Shown here one piece after another: positions 26,237-34,467 of a DNA stretch of 43,550 bases. The translations under genes were made by a program, and so were the position numbers. The notes beneath the pieces were generated by a model, which made no database searches, was not told where the DNA came from, and saw nothing but the letters and a program-made list of their open reading frames with translations. Numbering within the stretch: position 1 is the first letter of the stretch; each line of letters opens with the position of its first letter. The DNA comes from Bryobacterales bacterium (GTDB taxonomy: Bacteria; Acidobacteriota; Terriglobia; Bryobacterales; Bryobacteraceae). The stretch spans positions 1 to 43,550 of the forward strand of contig PLRS01000123.1 of the NCBI GenBank assembly GCA_003164035.1, given 5' to 3'.

Positions 26237-27136
26237 TTGCTGCGCTTGCGCCCGCTTGAGTCTCCGGCCTGGCAGAGGCGCGTGAGCTGGGTGGCCGCGA
26301 TTCTGCTGGCTGCATTGTTCTTGGCTTCGGGCGTCTGGAAAATCGCCTATACCGAGGAGTGGGCGGCGCGCATCCACGAAATGCTGGTGCCGGCCTCGCT
26401 CAGCCTTCCGGCCGCGCTGGCGTTCGGCATCGTCGAAACTCTGGCCGGGGTCTTGATTCTGGTGCCGCGATTTCGCCGCTGGGGAGCGGCCCTGACCGGC
26501 TTGCTGCTGCTATTCTTCTGCGCTTATTTCGCCCTTCACTACCAGGCTCTGAGAGGAGACGACTGCGCGTGCTTCCCCTGGGTGAAGCGGGTGGTGGGTC
26601 CGCAGTTCTTCGTCGAGGACGGGCTGATGCTGGTGCTGGCGGCGATCGCCGGCCGTTGGGCCCGTCCTTCCGGCGGGCTGAGGTCGGCGAGCGTGATCCT
26701 GGGCGCGGTGATCGTGTTCGCCTTCGTGTCCTACGGCGTGGCCGCGGCGCGCCATGGCGCCACGCGCGCGCCCGTCACCATTACCGTGGACGGACGCCCC
26801 TACTCGATCGCCCGCGGCCGCTTCTTTCTGTTCTTCTTTAATCCCGAGTGTACGCACTGCCTGGATGCCGCCAAACAGATGGCGCAATTCCATTGGCACG
26901 ACACCACCGTGGTCGCCATTCCCGTCGATGTGCCGGAGTATTCGCCGCAGTTCCTGGCCGAAAGCGGATTGAAAGCGGTGGTTTCGAGCGACTTCGACCG
27001 GCTCAAAGCGGTGTTCGGTTATGCCGGCTACCCGTTCGGCGTGGCCATCGAAGACGGGCGCGAGCGGGCGCCGGTGCGCCGCTTCGAAGATGCCGAGCCG
27101 GCCTCCACCCTCAAGCAGTTAGGATTCATTGACTGA
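26237..27136 (+). CDS. MauE/DoxX-like membrane protein fused to a thioredoxin-like domain
   Basis: 299 residues. The N-terminal half has four membrane helices of the MauE/DoxX type (WVAAILLAALFLASGVWKIA at about 18-37, LPAALAFGIVETLAGVLILV, then ALTGLLLLFFCAYFALHY). An extracytoplasmic loop DDCACFPW carries two Cys; a fourth helix near 131-145 and a fifth (about 154-172) follow. The C-terminal half is a thioredoxin-like domain with FFNPECTHCLDAAKQM, a CTHC redox motif at residues 205-208, followed by FLAESGLKAVVSSDF and the cis-Pro region GYAGYPFGVAI. A role in moving disulfide electrons across the membrane is likely by analogy. Start TTG 26237 has GGGAGGGG upstream. Its stop overlaps the next ATG by one base. 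Confidence 0.8.
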   Translation: MLRLRPLESPAWQRRVSWVAAILLAALFLASGVWKIAYTEEWAARIHEMLVPASLSLPAALAFGIVETLAGVLILVPRFRRWGAALTGLLLLFFCAYFALHYQALRGDDCACFPWVKRVVGPQFFVEDGLMLVLAAIAGRWARPSGGLRSASVILGAVIVFAFVSYGVAAARHGATRAPVTITVDGRPYSIARGRFFLFFFNPECTHCLDAAKQMAQFHWHDTTVVAIPVDVPEYSPQFLAESGLKAVVSSDFDRLKAVFGYAGYPFGVAIEDGRERAPVRRFEDAEPASTLKQLGFID

Positions 27137-28224
27137 TGAACATTCTGATTCCCAACCTGGGATCCACGTCGCTCAAATACCAGATCGTCGAAATGCCTTC
27201 GGAAACCTCGCTGGCGAAGGGAAAGCTGGAGCGGGTGAAAGACTACCGCGAGGCCATCGGGCAGATCGCCCACGCGGGCACCGCCATCGATGCGGTGGCA
27301 TTGAAGGCCGTGCACGGCGGCCCGGACTATCGTGGAACCTTCCTGGTCGACGAAGGAGTGGTGGCGGCGCTGCGCCGGTATCTCGCGGCCGCGCCGGTGC
27401 ACAACGCCATCTACCTGACCGCCATCGAGGCGTTTCAAACGGCCCTCCCCGACGTGCCCCTGGTGGCCGCCTTCGAAACCGAATTTCACCGCACCGTGCC
27501 CGAGGAGGCGCGCCTGTACGGCGTGCCCGCCCAGTGGCGCGACGAAGGAGTGCTCAAATACGGCTTTCATGGCGCTTCGCACCAGTACATCGCCGAACGT
27601 GTGGCCGCGCTGCTGGGCGCGACCGGCAGGCTGGTGAGCTGCCACCTTGGAGGAAGCTCGTCGATGTGCGCCATCGTGGACGGGCGCAGCGTCGACACGA
27701 CCATGGGATTCTCGCCGCAATCGGGTCTCGAAAACGCCACCCGCCATGGCGACCTAGACGTCTTCGCCGTGCTCTACATGATGGAACGCCACGGCTGGAC
27801 GGCCGCCGGGGTTCGCACCCAACTGGCCACCGGCGGAGGGCTGGCCGGGCTTTCCGGCGTGGCCGGCGGCGATTTGCGGGATATCGAAGCGGCGGCGGCG
27901 GCGGCCGGCAGCCGCGAGGCGCAACTGGCCATCGCCGTGTTCGCCCGCCAGGTGAAAAAAAACATCGGCGCGTATGCCGCGGCCATGGGCGGGTTGGACG
28001 CCATCGCGTTCACCGGCGGAATTGGGGAGAACTCAGCCAGCCTGCGCGCCGCCTGCCTGCGAGGCTTGGAGTTTGTCGGCATCGCGATCGATGCTGCCCG
28101 CAATGAAGCCGGTACCGGGGACCGCCCGGTTTCCGCCGAGGGCTCGAAGGTGACCGTGCTCGCGCTCGCGACCAATGAAGAACTGATCGTCGCTCGCCGC
28201 GCCTATCGCTGCCTGGTGAGATAG
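27136..28224 (+). CDS. Divergent acetate kinase-like enzyme
   Basis: 362-residue member of the acetate/propionate/butyrate kinase fold (ASKHA), about 40 residues shorter than typical AckA. The N-terminal phosphate loop NLGSTSLKY (residues 7-15) keeps the Asn and Ser residues. VHGG, YGFHGASHQY (about 136-145, catalytic-site His), SVDTTMGFSP, ATRHGDLD (Arg) and FTGGIGENS (Glu) are present. Three normally fixed spots differ: the Arg before VHGG reads Lys (ALKAVHGG), FDTAFH reads FETEFH (Asp to Glu), and HLGNGAS reads HLGGSSS. It probably phosphorylates a carboxylate, but perhaps not acetate. It is coupled to the upstream redox protein; no phosphotransacetylase is adjacent. Confidence 0.8.
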   Translation: MNILIPNLGSTSLKYQIVEMPSETSLAKGKLERVKDYREAIGQIAHAGTAIDAVALKAVHGGPDYRGTFLVDEGVVAALRRYLAAAPVHNAIYLTAIEAFQTALPDVPLVAAFETEFHRTVPEEARLYGVPAQWRDEGVLKYGFHGASHQYIAERVAALLGATGRLVSCHLGGSSSMCAIVDGRSVDTTMGFSPQSGLENATRHGDLDVFAVLYMMERHGWTAAGVRTQLATGGGLAGLSGVAGGDLRDIEAAAAAAGSREAQLAIAVFARQVKKNIGAYAAAMGGLDAIAFTGGIGENSASLRAACLRGLEFVGIAIDAARNEAGTGDRPVSAEGSKVTVLALATNEELIVARRAYRCLVR

Positions 28225-28283
28225 GCCCCAGGCCGATCGGCGCTAACTTAGGGCTCGTCAAGAAACAACTGTGCCATTTCGGC

Positions 28284-28397
28284 GTGGCGCACGCACTCGT
28301 GCGGGCCGCGTCGGCACTTTTGCCGACGCTCGGCGCACCGTACGCAAGCGGGTGTCGAGAAAAGTCTCGACACGGCACGCACGAGTGCGTGCGCCAC
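28284..28397. repeat. Palindromic interspersed element, family 4
   Basis: 114-bp element with 19-base perfect ends, GTGGCGCACGCACTCGTGC and GCACGAGTGCGTGCGCCAC. Each end contains a small hairpin (GCACTCGTGC). Inside are GTCGGCACTTTTGCCGAC on the left and GTGTCGAGAAAAGTCTCGACAC on the right. The same GTGG / hairpin 1 / hairpin 2 plan as family 1, with unrelated sequence. It lies between two convergent genes. Confidence 0.92.
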
Positions 28398-28479
28398 GTC
28401 GCGCTCCAGGATTTGGCATGGTTATTTCATGACGATTCCTTAGTACCCGGTTTCGCAATTGCGGTCACACATCCTGCTT

Positions 28480-28503
28480 ACCGCTCCCCGATGAGGAAGC
28501 GGT
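28480..28503. repeat. Short hairpin related to family 3
   Basis: ACCGCTCCCC-GATG-AGGAAGCGGT with GGTTGCCG following. The words CCGCTCC and AGCGGTTGCCG recur in the family 3 elements, so this may be a collapsed remnant. It lies 12 bases after the stop of the MDR oxidoreductase gene, which runs on the reverse strand. Confidence 0.4.
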
Positions 28504-28514
28504 TGCCGAAACCG

Positions 28515-29513
28515 TTAACCGTTCACCCGGATTACCACTTTACCCATAGGACTTTCGGCCAGGCGCGCGAAGCCGGCTTTCACCTGTTCAAAGGCGAAAA
28601 CCCGGTCGATCACGGGGCGGCGATCGATGGAGCGCAGGCGGATGACGATCTCTTTCCACGCGGCTTGGGCCTCGGGCCGGGAATAGGAGCCGACCGAGAC
28701 CCCACCAATCCGGTTGCGGCGGAAGAACAAGGTGCCGGTGTTGAACTCGGGGACCGCGCCGGCGCTCCGTCCCACCACGCTGATTCGGCCGCGATTACCG
28801 AGCATGGCGACAAGCTGGTTGAAAAGCGGGCCAGCGACGCTGTCCACCGCCAGGTCCACTTTGGCGGGCGACAGCGCGGCCGCCACTTTCCGGCGCAGAT
28901 CGGAGTCGCCCGGGTCGAAGACAAAATCCGCGCCCAGGTGGAGGAGACGGGCGCCTTTTTCGGCGCTGCGCGACAACCCCGCCACGCGCAATCCCATGGA
29001 GCGGGCCAGCAGAACGGCGGCCACGCCGACGCCGCCCGAAGCGCCGGTCACCAGCAGGGTCGATCCGGGCTCGGGCGGCGCCGGCGGATCGCTCCACTGC
29101 GTCAGTGCCTGCCAGGCAGTCAGAAAAGTCAGCGGCGCGGCGGCCATCTCTTCGAGGCTCCAGCCCTCCGGCACCGGTGCCACGCTGTTGGCGGGAACCG
29201 TAACCAGCTCGGCCAGGGTTCCCCAACGCTCGACGCCGGCGTCGCAGCGCAACACGCCCACCGTCTCGCCCACTCGCGGCTCGGCCACCCCTTCGCCCAC
29301 GGCTACCACTTCCCCTACCCCGTCGCGGCCGAGCACGTGCGGTAAGGCCGGCTTGGCCGGGTACATCGCCTGCGCCAGGAAGGCATCGGCCGGGTTCAGG
29401 GCCGCAAAATGCAGGCGCAGCAGGACTTCTCCCGGAGCGCACGGGGGCGGCGCCGTCTCGGCCAGCCGCAGCTTTTCAATACCGTCGAGGGAATCGAGCA
29501 ACCAAGCACGCAT
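28515..29513 (-). CDS. Zinc-independent MDR family NADPH:quinone oxidoreductase
   Basis: 332-residue medium-chain dehydrogenase/reductase of the quinone-reductase type. The N-terminal GroES-like domain starts MRAWLLDSLDGIEKLRLAET and contains LHFAALNPADAFLAQ and LGRDGVGEVVAVGEGV (residues about 59-74). The nucleotide loop is LLVTGASGGVGVAAVLLARS (about 152-171), with LSRSAEKGARLLHLGADFVF after it. The zinc ligands of true alcohol dehydrogenases are absent. ATG 29513 is chosen as it begins the canonical first strand; upstream frame extends into repeat sequence. No clear ribosome-binding site. Substrate unknown. Confidence 0.9.
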   Translation of the reverse strand: MRAWLLDSLDGIEKLRLAETAPPPCAPGEVLLRLHFAALNPADAFLAQAMYPAKPALPHVLGRDGVGEVVAVGEGVAEPRVGETVGVLRCDAGVERWGTLAELVTVPANSVAPVPEGWSLEEMAAAPLTFLTAWQALTQWSDPPAPPEPGSTLLVTGASGGVGVAAVLLARSMGLRVAGLSRSAEKGARLLHLGADFVFDPGDSDLRRKVAAALSPAKVDLAVDSVAGPLFNQLVAMLGNRGRISVVGRSAGAVPEFNTGTLFFRRNRIGGVSVGSYSRPEAQAAWKEIVIRLRSIDRRPVIDRVFAFEQVKAGFARLAESPMGKVVIRVNG

Positions 29514-29592
29514 AGTCCATTGTCGCGCGGGAGCCGTAGGATGGACAAAGAGCGCGACCAAGGGGGCGCGCGTCGGCCCCACCCTGGCGGGA

Positions 29593-29637
29593 AGAGCCGC
29601 CTGAAAAGGCGGCTGCGGCCATGATTGGCTGCCCCGC
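29593..29637 (+). repeat. Palindromic interspersed element, family 1, partial copy E
   Basis: Only a right half: hairpin GCCGCCTGAAAAGGCGGC, then GGCCATGATTGGCTGCCCCGC, with the usual terminal CCCCAC changed to CCCCGC. It lies upstream of the efflux operon (ATG 29776) and of the divergent oxidoreductase. The remaining 130 bases before ATG 29776 show nothing I can name. Confidence 0.75.
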
Positions 29638-29775
29638 ATGGCTCCCCTAGCCCGAAAGAGTTAAGCCCTCCATAGGTCCCGAATCATCCAAACAATTGAG
29701 AAGTCGGATAGAATTAGAAGGTCGATTGTGGTCCTTTCCGCGCTACGTTAGCGCCTCGCTTAACCAAAACTCTGC

Positions 29776-32700
29776 ATGTGGATCGTTAAACTAGCTCTTC
29801 GCCGTCCGTACACGTTTGTGGTGATGGCGCTGCTGATCGCCATCCTCGGGGCCGCTTCCATCGTTACCATGCCGGTCGATATCTTCCCCTATATCGACAT
29901 CCCGGTGGTCAGCATCGTCTGGAGCTATACCGGTCTTACGCCCGAAGAGATGGAAAAGCGCATGATCACCGTCTTCGAGCGCTCCCTGACCACCACGGTC
30001 AACGACATCGAGCACATCGAATCGCAGTCTTATAGCGGCGTGGCGGTGACCCGCGTGTACTTCCAGCCCAACGTGAAGATAGAAATGGCGCTGGCGCAGG
30101 TGACGGCCCAATCGCAAACCCTGCTGCGCATTTTTCCGCCCGGCACCACCCCTCCCAGCATCATCAAATACGACGCTTCGAGCGTTCCCATTCTGCAGCT
30201 TGCCCTAAGCAGCAAGACCCTCAGCGAACAGGAATTATTCGACCTGGGCCTGAACTTTATCCGCACCCAGCTCGCTACCGTCCGCGGCGCTGCCGTGCCG
30301 CTTCCCTATGGCGGCAAGTTCCGTTCCGTCATGGTGGATTTGATTCCCGACCAGCTTTACGCCAAGGGCTTGTCGCCGGTGGATGTGTCGAACCTGCTGG
30401 GCAACCAGAACCTGATTCTCCCGGCGGGCGACGCCAAGATCGGCCCCAAGGACTATCAGGTGCGGCTGAACACCAGCCCGCGCGTGCTGGCGGACATGAA
30501 CAATCTGCCGCTGAAGATCGTCAACGGCGCGCCCATCTACGTGCGCGACGTGGCCCAGGTGCGCGACGGTTATAACGTACAGACGTCCATCGTGCGCACC
30601 AACGGAACCCGCGGCGCGCTGGTAACGGTTCTGCGCAGCGGGCAGGCCTCGACCCTGGCGGTGGTGAACGCGGTGAAGAAGACCCTGCCCCGGATTCTGG
30701 CCGGCCTGCCTTCGGCGCTCGAAGTGCGCCAATTGTTCGACCAATCCCTGTTCGTGCGGGCGGCCATCAACGGGGTGGTGCGGGAAGCGGTGACGGCGGC
30801 GTGCCTGACCGGGCTGATGATCCTGATCTTTCTGGGAAGCTGGCGCAGCACCCTGATCGTCTGCATTTCGATTCCGCTGTCGATCCTGGTTTCGCTCATC
30901 ATGCTGGGGCTGATGGGCCATACGATCAACGTGATGACGCTGGGCGGGCTGGCGCTGGCGGTGGGCATCCTGGTGGACGACGCCACGGTGGAAATCGAAA
31001 ACACGCACCGCAACATGGGCATGAAGAAACCGCTGGTGCGCGCCGTGCTCGATGGTGCCCAGCAGATCGCCGCGCCCGCCTTCGTTTCCACCCTTTCCAT
31101 CTGCATCGTTTTCGTGCCTGTGCTCATGCTCACCGGCGCGGCCAAGTACCTGTTCACGCCGCTGGCCGAAGCCGTGGTTTTCGCCATGCTGGCTTCCTAC
31201 CTTCTTTCGCGAACCCTGATTCCGCCCATGGTGCATTACATGCTGCGGCCGGAGTTGAAGCTTTACGCGCAAGGGGAGCACGGCGAATCGGCGGGCGGCA
31301 CCGGCCCCTTCTGGAAGACCCACTACGCTTTCAGCCGGCGCTTCAACCGGATGCGGACCGGTTATGCCGGCCAACTGGACTGGTGCCTGAACCATCGCGC
31401 GCCGGTGCTGATCGGCTTTGCGGTATTTGTGGCGCTTTCGCTCTGCCTGACCGGTTTCATCGGGCGCGATTTCTTTCCCACCGTCGATTCCGGGCTGATG
31501 CGTCTGCACGCCAGGGCCGCTTCGGGCACGCGTATCGAGCAGACCGAAGTCCTTTTCCAGGATATCGAGCGCGAGATTCGCGAGGAGATCCCTCCGGCGG
31601 AAATCGACACCATTATCGACAACATCGGCGTTCCCAACGGCGGTTTCAACCTGGCGTTCGGCGATAACCCGACCCTGGGTGTGGCCGATGGCGACATTCT
31701 GATCTCGCTCAACCAGGACGAGCACGGTCCCACCGCCGAGTACACCGACCGGCTGCGCAAGCGCCTGCACGAGCGTTTCCCCGAAGTGGTCTTCTATTTC
31801 GAGGCCGCCAACATCACCAACCAGATTCTCAACTTCGGCCTGCCGGCGCCCATCGACGTGCAGGTGGTGGGCCGTACGCCGGAAGTCAACTACCGCATCG
31901 CCAGCCAGTTGCGCGACCGGATCGCGCGCATTCCGGGCGCGGCCGACGTCCACATCCACCAGGTGGTCGACTGGCCCACCATCGATATCAATGTGGACCG
32001 CGACAAGGCCGGCTACGTCGGTCTGAGCGAAAAGGACGTCAGTAACAGCCTGCTGGTATCGCTGGCTTCGAGCGGGCAGGTGGCGCCCACCCAATGGCTG
32101 GATTGGAAGACCGGCGTCAGCTATCAGGTGGCGGTGCAAACGCCGCAGTACAAAATGAATACGATGCGCGCGCTGATGACCACCCCTATCGCGGTTACGA
32201 GCGGCGCCATGACTTCGACCACGCAGACTTCGATCGCCGGCGCGGGGGACGCGACGGTATCGTCGGTAGGCGCCGGCCCATTGCAGTCCTCGAGCGCCTA
32301 CGGCAATCCGGGTGCATCCGACGCCGGCCCGCAACTACTGTCGAACCTGGCCGGTTCGGCCCGCGGCGTGGCCCCGGAGATCATCAACCATTACAACGTG
32401 CAGCCGGTCTTCGACGTTTACGCCAACATCGACCGCCGCGACCTGGGCGCGGTGGGCGACGCGGTGGAGGATATCGTGGCCGACGCTTCGAAGCGGCTGC
32501 CGCGGGGCACGACGCTCGATGTCCGCGGCCAGATCACCACCATGCAAACCTCGTTCGTTCGGCTGGGCCTGGGCATGGTGTTCGCGGTGGTTCTGGTCTA
32601 CCTGCTGATGGTTTTGAATTTTCAATCGTGGCTGGACCCGTTCATCATTTTGATGGCGCTGCCTGGGGCGCTGGCCGGTATCGTGTGGATGCTGTTTCTG

Positions 32701-33126
32701 ACCCAGACCACCTTCAGCGTGCCCTCGCTGATGGGCGCCATCATGTGTATCGGCGTGGCCACCGCGAACAGCATTCTGATGGTGGTGTTCGCCAACGATC
32801 AGCGGGAAGTGGGGATGAACGCCCGCGAGGCGGCGCTCTCGGCCGGCCACACCCGCATCCGGCCCGTGGTGATGACCGCCACGGCGATGATCATCGGCAT
32901 GCTGCCGATGGCGCTGGGGATGGGCGAGGGCGGCGAGCAGAACGCCCCGCTGGGCCGGGCGGTGATTGGCGGCCTGCTGCTGGCCACCATCACCACGTTG
33001 TTTGTGGTGCCGATGGTCTACAGCATGTTGCGGACGAAAGTGCCGGTGGACCACGATAAAAGAATCGCCGAGGAGGAACGCGAATACCTGAGCACCCGGA
33101 CAATGCGGCCCGAGGACCTGATATGA
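29776..33126 (+). CDS. RND efflux transporter (AcrB/MdtB type, HAE1 family)
   Basis: 1116-residue inner-membrane proton-driven pump. It starts MWIVKLALRRPYTFVVMALL as in AcrB-type pumps (TM1). Helix 4 has LAVGILVDDATVEIENTHRN, with the proton-relay Asp pair at residues 401-402. Helices 2-6 lie near 335-500 and helices 8-12 near 925-1095; helix 11 ends PVVMTATAMIIGMLPMALGM. Porter-domain text such as FPYIDIPVVSIVWSYTGLTP is typical of multidrug pumps. Residues about 805-870 form an unusual Ser/Thr/Gly-rich insert in the second periplasmic half. First gene of an operon; its TGA overlaps the next ATG (ATGA). Substrate not predictable. Confidence 0.94.
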   Translation: MWIVKLALRRPYTFVVMALLIAILGAASIVTMPVDIFPYIDIPVVSIVWSYTGLTPEEMEKRMITVFERSLTTTVNDIEHIESQSYSGVAVTRVYFQPNVKIEMALAQVTAQSQTLLRIFPPGTTPPSIIKYDASSVPILQLALSSKTLSEQELFDLGLNFIRTQLATVRGAAVPLPYGGKFRSVMVDLIPDQLYAKGLSPVDVSNLLGNQNLILPAGDAKIGPKDYQVRLNTSPRVLADMNNLPLKIVNGAPIYVRDVAQVRDGYNVQTSIVRTNGTRGALVTVLRSGQASTLAVVNAVKKTLPRILAGLPSALEVRQLFDQSLFVRAAINGVVREAVTAACLTGLMILIFLGSWRSTLIVCISIPLSILVSLIMLGLMGHTINVMTLGGLALAVGILVDDATVEIENTHRNMGMKKPLVRAVLDGAQQIAAPAFVSTLSICIVFVPVLMLTGAAKYLFTPLAEAVVFAMLASYLLSRTLIPPMVHYMLRPELKLYAQGEHGESAGGTGPFWKTHYAFSRRFNRMRTGYAGQLDWCLNHRAPVLIGFAVFVALSLCLTGFIGRDFFPTVDSGLMRLHARAASGTRIEQTEVLFQDIEREIREEIPPAEIDTIIDNIGVPNGGFNLAFGDNPTLGVADGDILISLNQDEHGPTAEYTDRLRKRLHERFPEVVFYFEAANITNQILNFGLPAPIDVQVVGRTPEVNYRIASQLRDRIARIPGAADVHIHQVVDWPTIDINVDRDKAGYVGLSEKDVSNSLLVSLASSGQVAPTQWLDWKTGVSYQVAVQTPQYKMNTMRALMTTPIAVTSGAMTSTTQTSIAGAGDATVSSVGAGPLQSSSAYGNPGASDAGPQLLSNLAGSARGVAPEIINHYNVQPVFDVYANIDRRDLGAVGDAVEDIVADASKRLPRGTTLDVRGQITTMQTSFVRLGLGMVFAVVLVYLLMVLNFQSWLDPFIILMALPGALAGIVWMLFLTQTTFSVPSLMGAIMCIGVATANSILMVVFANDQREVGMNAREAALSAGHTRIRPVVMTATAMIIGMLPMALGMGEGGEQNAPLGRAVIGGLLLATITTLFVVPMVYSMLRTKVPVDHDKRIAEEEREYLSTRTMRPEDLI

Positions 33127-34463
33127 ACGACTTCGAAACTACCGATAGCCAACTGCGCGCCCAGATCGAAGATCTGAGGCGGCAACTGGAAGAGCAGAAA
33201 AAGCTGGTGGCGCATCACTCCGCCCCACCGCCTTCCAGCCGCACGTTTCTGGTGGTGGTGCTGCTGGTGGTGGCGCTGGCGTTGGCCGGCTATTATTTCG
33301 GCTACGCGCCCCGGCAGCGGCGGGAAACCGCCCTGGCCGCCGAGAGCGTGCAAGAAGGCAATGTCCTTCCGGTGGTGAACGTGGAGCCGGTGGTCCGTTC
33401 CCTGAATTCGGAGAACCTGGTGCTGCCGGGCAACATCGAAGCGCTGACGGAAGCGCCCGTGCTGGCGCGCGCCACCGGCTATATCCAAAAGCGCTACGTG
33501 GATATCGGCGACCGGGTGAAAAGCGGACAGCCGATGGCCGAAGTCGATGCTCCGGATTTGAATCAGCAGGTCCTCCAGGCGAAGGCCGCCGTCGACCAGG
33601 CTTCGGCCGCCGTCGAGCAGTCCCAGGCCAATCTGGACCAGGGACGCGCCAACGAACACCTGGCCCAGGTCACGGCGCAGCGTTTCGACAACCTGTTCCG
33701 CAAGGGCGTCATCTCCCGCCAGGACAACGACACCTACCAGGCCCAATCGACGGCCCAAACGGCCAACGTGCAGTCCCTGGTCAAGGCCGTGGACGGCGCG
33801 CGGAAAAACCTGGCCGCCGCCCAGGCCAACCTCTCCCGCCTGAACGATCTGTTCGGGTACCTTACCGTGCGCGCGCCCTTCGATGGCGTGGTGACGGTGC
33901 GCAACGTGGATGTGGGCGCGCTGGTGAACGACGGCAGCACGCTGCTGTTCCGGGTGGCGCAGACCGGGCGGCTGCGCATCTACCTGAACGTGCCCCAGGG
34001 CGAAGCCGATTCGGTACACGCCGGGCAGAGCGCTTCGATTTCGGTTGCCGACCGCCCCAATCAGAAATTCCCCGGCACGGTGACGCGCACCTCCAACTCG
34101 CTCGATCCGGCCACGCGCACCCTGCTGGCCGAAGTCCAGATTCCGAATGGCGGCGGCCAGCTTCTGCCCGGCATGTTCAGCCAGGTGGATTTATCCGTGC
34201 CGCGCCGCAACCCTCCGCTGCTGATTCCCGGCGATGCGCTGGTGGTGCGCAGCGATGGCCCGCAGGTGGCCGTGGTCGACAGCGGCGGCAATGTTCACTT
34301 CACCCGCATCCAGCTCGGCCGCGATTTCGGCGACCGCATGGAAGCTCTCTCCGGACTCGAAGAAGGGCAAATGCTAGCCATCAACCCCAGCGACGCCGTG
34401 CGCGAGGGGGCCAAAGTGAAAGCCGTCCGCGCGGCCAAACCCGCCGCCGGACGACGCTCCTAA
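33123..34463 (+). CDS. Periplasmic adaptor (membrane fusion protein) of RND pump
   Basis: 446-residue HlyD/AcrA-type adaptor linking the pump to the outer-membrane channel. Residues about 5-33 are a short cytoplasmic coiled-coil (LRAQIEDLRRQLEEQKK). One membrane helix follows (FLVVVLLVVALALAGYYFGY, about 41-60), so the protein is anchored by a helix, not a lipid. Then come a lipoyl half-motif (APVLARATGYIQKRYVDIGD), an alpha-hairpin rich in Gln and Ala (about 140-240), the second lipoyl half (YLTVRAPFDGVVTVRNVDVG) and beta-barrel segments. ATG 33123 overlaps the pump stop; 4 bases separate its stop from the next start. Confidence 0.94.
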   Translation: MNDFETTDSQLRAQIEDLRRQLEEQKKLVAHHSAPPPSSRTFLVVVLLVVALALAGYYFGYAPRQRRETALAAESVQEGNVLPVVNVEPVVRSLNSENLVLPGNIEALTEAPVLARATGYIQKRYVDIGDRVKSGQPMAEVDAPDLNQQVLQAKAAVDQASAAVEQSQANLDQGRANEHLAQVTAQRFDNLFRKGVISRQDNDTYQAQSTAQTANVQSLVKAVDGARKNLAAAQANLSRLNDLFGYLTVRAPFDGVVTVRNVDVGALVNDGSTLLFRVAQTGRLRIYLNVPQGEADSVHAGQSASISVADRPNQKFPGTVTRTSNSLDPATRTLLAEVQIPNGGGQLLPGMFSQVDLSVPRRNPPLLIPGDALVVRSDGPQVAVVDSGGNVHFTRIQLGRDFGDRMEALSGLEEGQMLAINPSDAVREGAKVKAVRAAKPAAGRRS

Positions 34464-34467
34464 ACGA

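Noticed and set aside
30235-32334. 699-codon open frame on the minus strand opposite the RND pump
   Set aside because: Composition (His, Arg, Gln runs) is typical of the reverse of a membrane-protein gene; no domain recognised.
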